This document shows, piece by piece, positions 3,922 to 6,269 of a stretch of DNA of 6,269 nucleotides. Made by a program: the position numbers and the translations under genes. How positions within the stretch are numbered: position 1 is the stretch's first letter; every line of letters begins with the position of its first letter. The notes under the pieces were generated by a model, which worked only from the letters and a program-made list of their open reading frames with translations, had not been told where the DNA came from and did not search any database. Origin of the DNA: Ruminococcaceae bacterium UBA6857 (lineage in GTDB: Bacteria; Bacillota; Clostridia; Oscillospirales; Acutalibacteraceae); NCBI GenBank assembly GCA_002451715.1, contig DKDD01000109.1:1-6269 (forward strand), given 5' to 3'.

Positions 3922-5256
3922 TTATTCAATTATCACAGCGCAGTTTTCGACGCCGTAATAGCTGAAATTCTTGATTACGTTTTCGTCAATTCTTTCGCCG
4001 CAGACGACAATCGGAATCGCCGGCGGACAGCTTATTGCCGCAGAAGCGCAAATTCTTCCGAGGCAGTTTTGAACTGGCAAAACTTCGCTTTTTTTGAAAA
4101 TCGCCTCGCGCGGGGTCAAAACCGTTTTCGGCTTCGGCAAAGGCGGAACTTCGGTTTTGATCGGCTCTTTTCTTTTGAGCGAAAGGAGCACGCCGGAAAG
4201 CTTTTCAAAATCGCTTTCCTTGCCGAACGGCGAAAACATCACCACAACAAAATCCGGGTCGTAAAATTCGGGGAAGATGTTTTTTTCTTCCAAAACCCTT
4301 GCAATTTCTTCGCCGGTATAGCCGAAACTTTTCGGCGCAAGAGTGATTTTGAGTTCCTCGTTTTCGGGTACCGAAAAGCCGTGCAACATAAGTTTTTGTT
4401 TGAGTGTTTTTACCTTTGGCAAAAACTTTTCAAGCTCCGCTTTGAACAAAGAAAAACGGTCGTTCATCGCGTCAAGTGATTGCAAAATGAGGTATGACGG
4501 GCTGCTTGAGCCGAAAAGCGAAAGCGACGAAACCGCCCTTTCGCCAAACATTTTCGGTGCGGTTTTTGCAATATGAAGATACGCACCGCCCGTAACGACG
4601 GGGAGCGTTTTGTGCGCAGAATCGCAGCAAATGTCTGCTCCCAAATCAATGGGGTGACGTGACTGCGGCAAAAACTTTAGGTATGCGCCGTGGGCATTAT
4701 CGACAGCAAGAAGAACTCCCCTCTTTTTGCAGACCCTTGCAATACCTTCAACGTCTGCCGTGTTCCCGAGATAATCGGGACTTGTGAGATAGACCGCAGT
4801 AATTGCTTTATCGTTTTCAAGCTCGGTTTCGATTTCTTCGGCCGTAACAAGGCAGGAATGATAGGTTGAGCTTTTCTTCGGAAAAAGCCACTTGATTTTT
4901 ATTCCGAGCAGGGCGCAGGCATTGAGAAATGCCTTGTGTGCGTTCCGCGCGGCCAAAATGTAAGGCTCTTTTTCCTCTTCAAAAGCGTGAAGCGCAAGAA
5001 GATGAAGCATTGCCTGAATACAAAGCGTTGAGCCGCCGGTCGAATAAAACGTGTTAAAACCGAAAGCTTCGCTTGCATTCTTTTCGCTTTCTGCGATTAT
5101 TCCGTTCGGTGCAAAAAGGTTGTCCGCTCCGTCAATTTCGGTAATGTCAAACTTTTCAAAACCGAAAAAATTCTCGCCCTTGTGGCCGGGCATATGAAAA
5201 CGAACAGGTTCGCTTTCGGCGTATTTTTTCACAAAGTCGCAAATCGGTGCGCTCAT
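3922..5256 (-). CDS. Orn/Lys/Arg decarboxylase family protein (PLP-dependent)
   Basis: The 444-aa product belongs to the fold-type I Orn/Lys/Arg decarboxylase family, which removes CO2 from a basic amino acid to make a polyamine precursor (cadaverine, putrescine or agmatine). Visible hallmarks are HMPGHKG (21-27), the phosphate-binding STGGST loop (72-77), SPDYLG (159-164), VDNAHG (185-190, with the Asp that contacts the pyridine nitrogen) and DSAHKT (212-217), where K216 should form the Schiff base with PLP. The C-terminal domain ends in PPAIPIVVCGERI (411-423), typical of the short Gram-positive type rather than the ~700-aa inducible enzymes. Substrate cannot be told from sequence. The ATG overlaps the TGA of the SCIFF maturase (ATGA, 5256-5253), so translation is probably coupled. 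Expected to be cytoplasmic. Confidence 0.93.
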   Translation of the reverse strand: MSAPICDFVKKYAESEPVRFHMPGHKGENFFGFEKFDITEIDGADNLFAPNGIIAESEKNASEAFGFNTFYSTGGSTLCIQAMLHLLALHAFEEEKEPYILAARNAHKAFLNACALLGIKIKWLFPKKSSTYHSCLVTAEEIETELENDKAITAVYLTSPDYLGNTADVEGIARVCKKRGVLLAVDNAHGAYLKFLPQSRHPIDLGADICCDSAHKTLPVVTGGAYLHIAKTAPKMFGERAVSSLSLFGSSSPSYLILQSLDAMNDRFSLFKAELEKFLPKVKTLKQKLMLHGFSVPENEELKITLAPKSFGYTGEEIARVLEEKNIFPEFYDPDFVVVMFSPFGKESDFEKLSGVLLSLKRKEPIKTEVPPLPKPKTVLTPREAIFKKSEVLPVQNCLGRICASAAISCPPAIPIVVCGERIDENVIKNFSYYGVENCAVIIE

Positions 5257-6269
5257 TCGTCGTCACCGAGTTCGCGTGCAATTGCAACGGCAAGCGCACA
5301 TTCCATGCGCTTTTTGAAAAGGTCACAGCCGTATTTATATACGCCGCGAACCGAACCGGTTGCGTGGTACGCATTCGCCGCACAGCCGCCGGAGCAATAA
5401 AGTCTTGCCCAACAGGAGCGGCACTCCTCTCTTGCATAAACGTTGCAGGAAGCAAAGTCATTTTGAATTTCCTTGTTTTCAACACCGTTCCAAATGTCGC
5501 CAAGCTTGAATTTTTCGTCGCCGACAAACTGGTGGCAGGGATAAAGGTCGCCCCAAGGAGTTACCGCCATGTATTCCGTTCCCGAACCACAGCCGGAAAT
5601 GCGCTTATAAATGCACGGACCGCCTTTGAGGTCGATCATGTAATGATAAAACGTGAACGGTTTTCCCTCTTTGTCGCGCTCAAGCATAAGCTTTGCAAGG
5701 TCCTCATATTGCTTCATAACAAGCGGCTTATCCTCTTCTGTTAGGGCGGCAGGATCATCTGCGGCGGCAACAACGGGTTCCATTGAAAGTTCGGAGAAAC
5801 CGAGGTCAAGCATTGTTTTGATATCCTCAAGAAAATCCGGATTAGCATGAGTAAACGTTCCGCGCATGTAATAATTCTTTCCGCCGCGAGCTTCAACAAA
5901 CTTTTGGAACTTTGGAACAATCTTTTCCCAGCTTCCGTTTCCGGCGTAATCAACGCGGTAGCGGTCGTGAACCTCTTTTCTTCCGTCAAGGCTCAAAACA
6001 ACGTTGCTCATTTCGCGGTTTGCAAAGTCAATAACGTCATCGTCAACCAAAACGCCGTTTGTTGTGAGAGTGAAGCGGAAGTTTTTGCCCTTTTCTTTTT
6101 CGATACTTCTTGCGTACTCAACAAGCTTTTTGACAACGTCAAAGTTCATCAGCGGTTCACCGCCGAAAAAGTCAACTTCAAGGTTGCGCCTTGTTCCGGA
6201 GTTTTCAATAAGGAAATCGAGCGCACGTTTTCCGACTTCAAAGCTCATCAAAGCGCGTTCACCGTGATA
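5253..6269 (-). CDS. scfB: SCIFF peptide maturase, radical SAM/SPASM enzyme (N-terminus outside window)
   Basis: The visible 338 residues are the C-terminal part of a radical SAM enzyme that forms thioether cross-links in the Cys-rich SCIFF peptide. The frame is open to the edge at 6269 and reads YHGERALMSFEVGK, which is internal. The N-terminus with the CxxxCxxC cluster motif therefore lies beyond the window, and the M or TTG near 6251 is not the true start. Visible landmarks (fragment numbering) are FFGGEPLMNF (34-43, including the GGEP SAM-contact motif), LTTNGV (68-73), VVLSLDGRKEVHDR (90-103) and the six-Cys/SPASM region: GCGSG (C227), YPCHQFVG (C245), C275, ECRSCWARLYCSGGC (C283, C286, C292, C296), C315 and C324. 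These residues ligate the auxiliary [4Fe-4S] clusters in this family. The SCIFF precursor gene should lie just upstream, past 6269. The 3' end overlaps the decarboxylase start by four bases. Confidence 0.95.
   Translation of the reverse strand, partial: YHGERALMSFEVGKRALDFLIENSGTRRNLEVDFFGGEPLMNFDVVKKLVEYARSIEKEKGKNFRFTLTTNGVLVDDDVIDFANREMSNVVLSLDGRKEVHDRYRVDYAGNGSWEKIVPKFQKFVEARGGKNYYMRGTFTHANPDFLEDIKTMLDLGFSELSMEPVVAAADDPAALTEEDKPLVMKQYEDLAKLMLERDKEGKPFTFYHYMIDLKGGPCIYKRISGCGSGTEYMAVTPWGDLYPCHQFVGDEKFKLGDIWNGVENKEIQNDFASCNVYAREECRSCWARLYCSGGCAANAYHATGSVRGVYKYGCDLFKKRMECALAVAIARELGDDE

Noticed and set aside
5247..5744. 165-codon + strand frame opposite scfB
   Set aside because: The - strand product matches the SCIFF maturase over its entire length, so this is a shadow.
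6249..6269. TTG/ATG near 6251 as the start of the SCIFF maturase
   Set aside because: The frame is open to the edge, the upstream residues read like the interior of the family, and the radical SAM CxxxCxxC motif required by the family has not yet appeared.
1..6269. CRISPR array, tRNA, rRNA, insertion sequence or transposase
   Set aside because: No regularly spaced repeats, no tRNA/rRNA signatures and no recombinase or transposase motifs were seen on either strand.

Overview
The window looks like a piece of a Clostridia chromosome, most likely a gut or rumen member of the Oscillospiraceae/Ruminococcaceae type. The basis is the SCIFF-peptide radical SAM maturase (a clostridial hallmark), AGGAGG-type ribosome binding sites, sigma-A-like promoters, short intrinsic terminators and moderate to low GC. 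The genus cannot be told from the sequence.

Left part, + strand (1-2161). The first ~220 bases hold two competing, incomplete reading frames on opposite strands, followed by a strong terminator (244-279). A self-contained unit comes next: a promoter (293-321) and an AT-rich 408-aa gene (386-1612) of unknown function with no recognisable domain. Just after it is a strong ribosome binding site leading into only seven codons, probably the stump of a lost gene. A second promoter (1665-1693) then starts a transcript whose first ~90 nt fold as an S-box/SAM-clan riboswitch lacking the P4 hairpin. It is followed by an intrinsic terminator with a clear antiterminator alternative, and by a second hairpin that buries the Shine-Dalgarno sequence of a 94-aa protein of unknown function (1877-2161).

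Right part, - strand (2214-6269). From the right edge inward, the order of transcription is: SCIFF maturase (scfB, N-terminus outside the window), an Orn/Lys/Arg decarboxylase-family PLP enzyme overlapping it by ATGA, a 136-nt spacer with a stem-loop and tiny reading frames, an RNHCP-domain zinc-binding protein, and a terminator. These genes probably form one operon. A separate monocistronic gene follows with its own near-consensus promoter and terminator. It encodes an 8-helix membrane protein that looks like two related four-helix halves. Its terminator and that of the RNHCP gene share the same stem sequence.

The most interesting system is the compact SAM-responsive leader driving a small orphan protein: one ligand, apparently two layers of control (transcription termination and RBS occlusion), and a target with no obvious link to methionine metabolism. 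The orphan 408-aa gene is second, with the look of horizontally acquired cargo.
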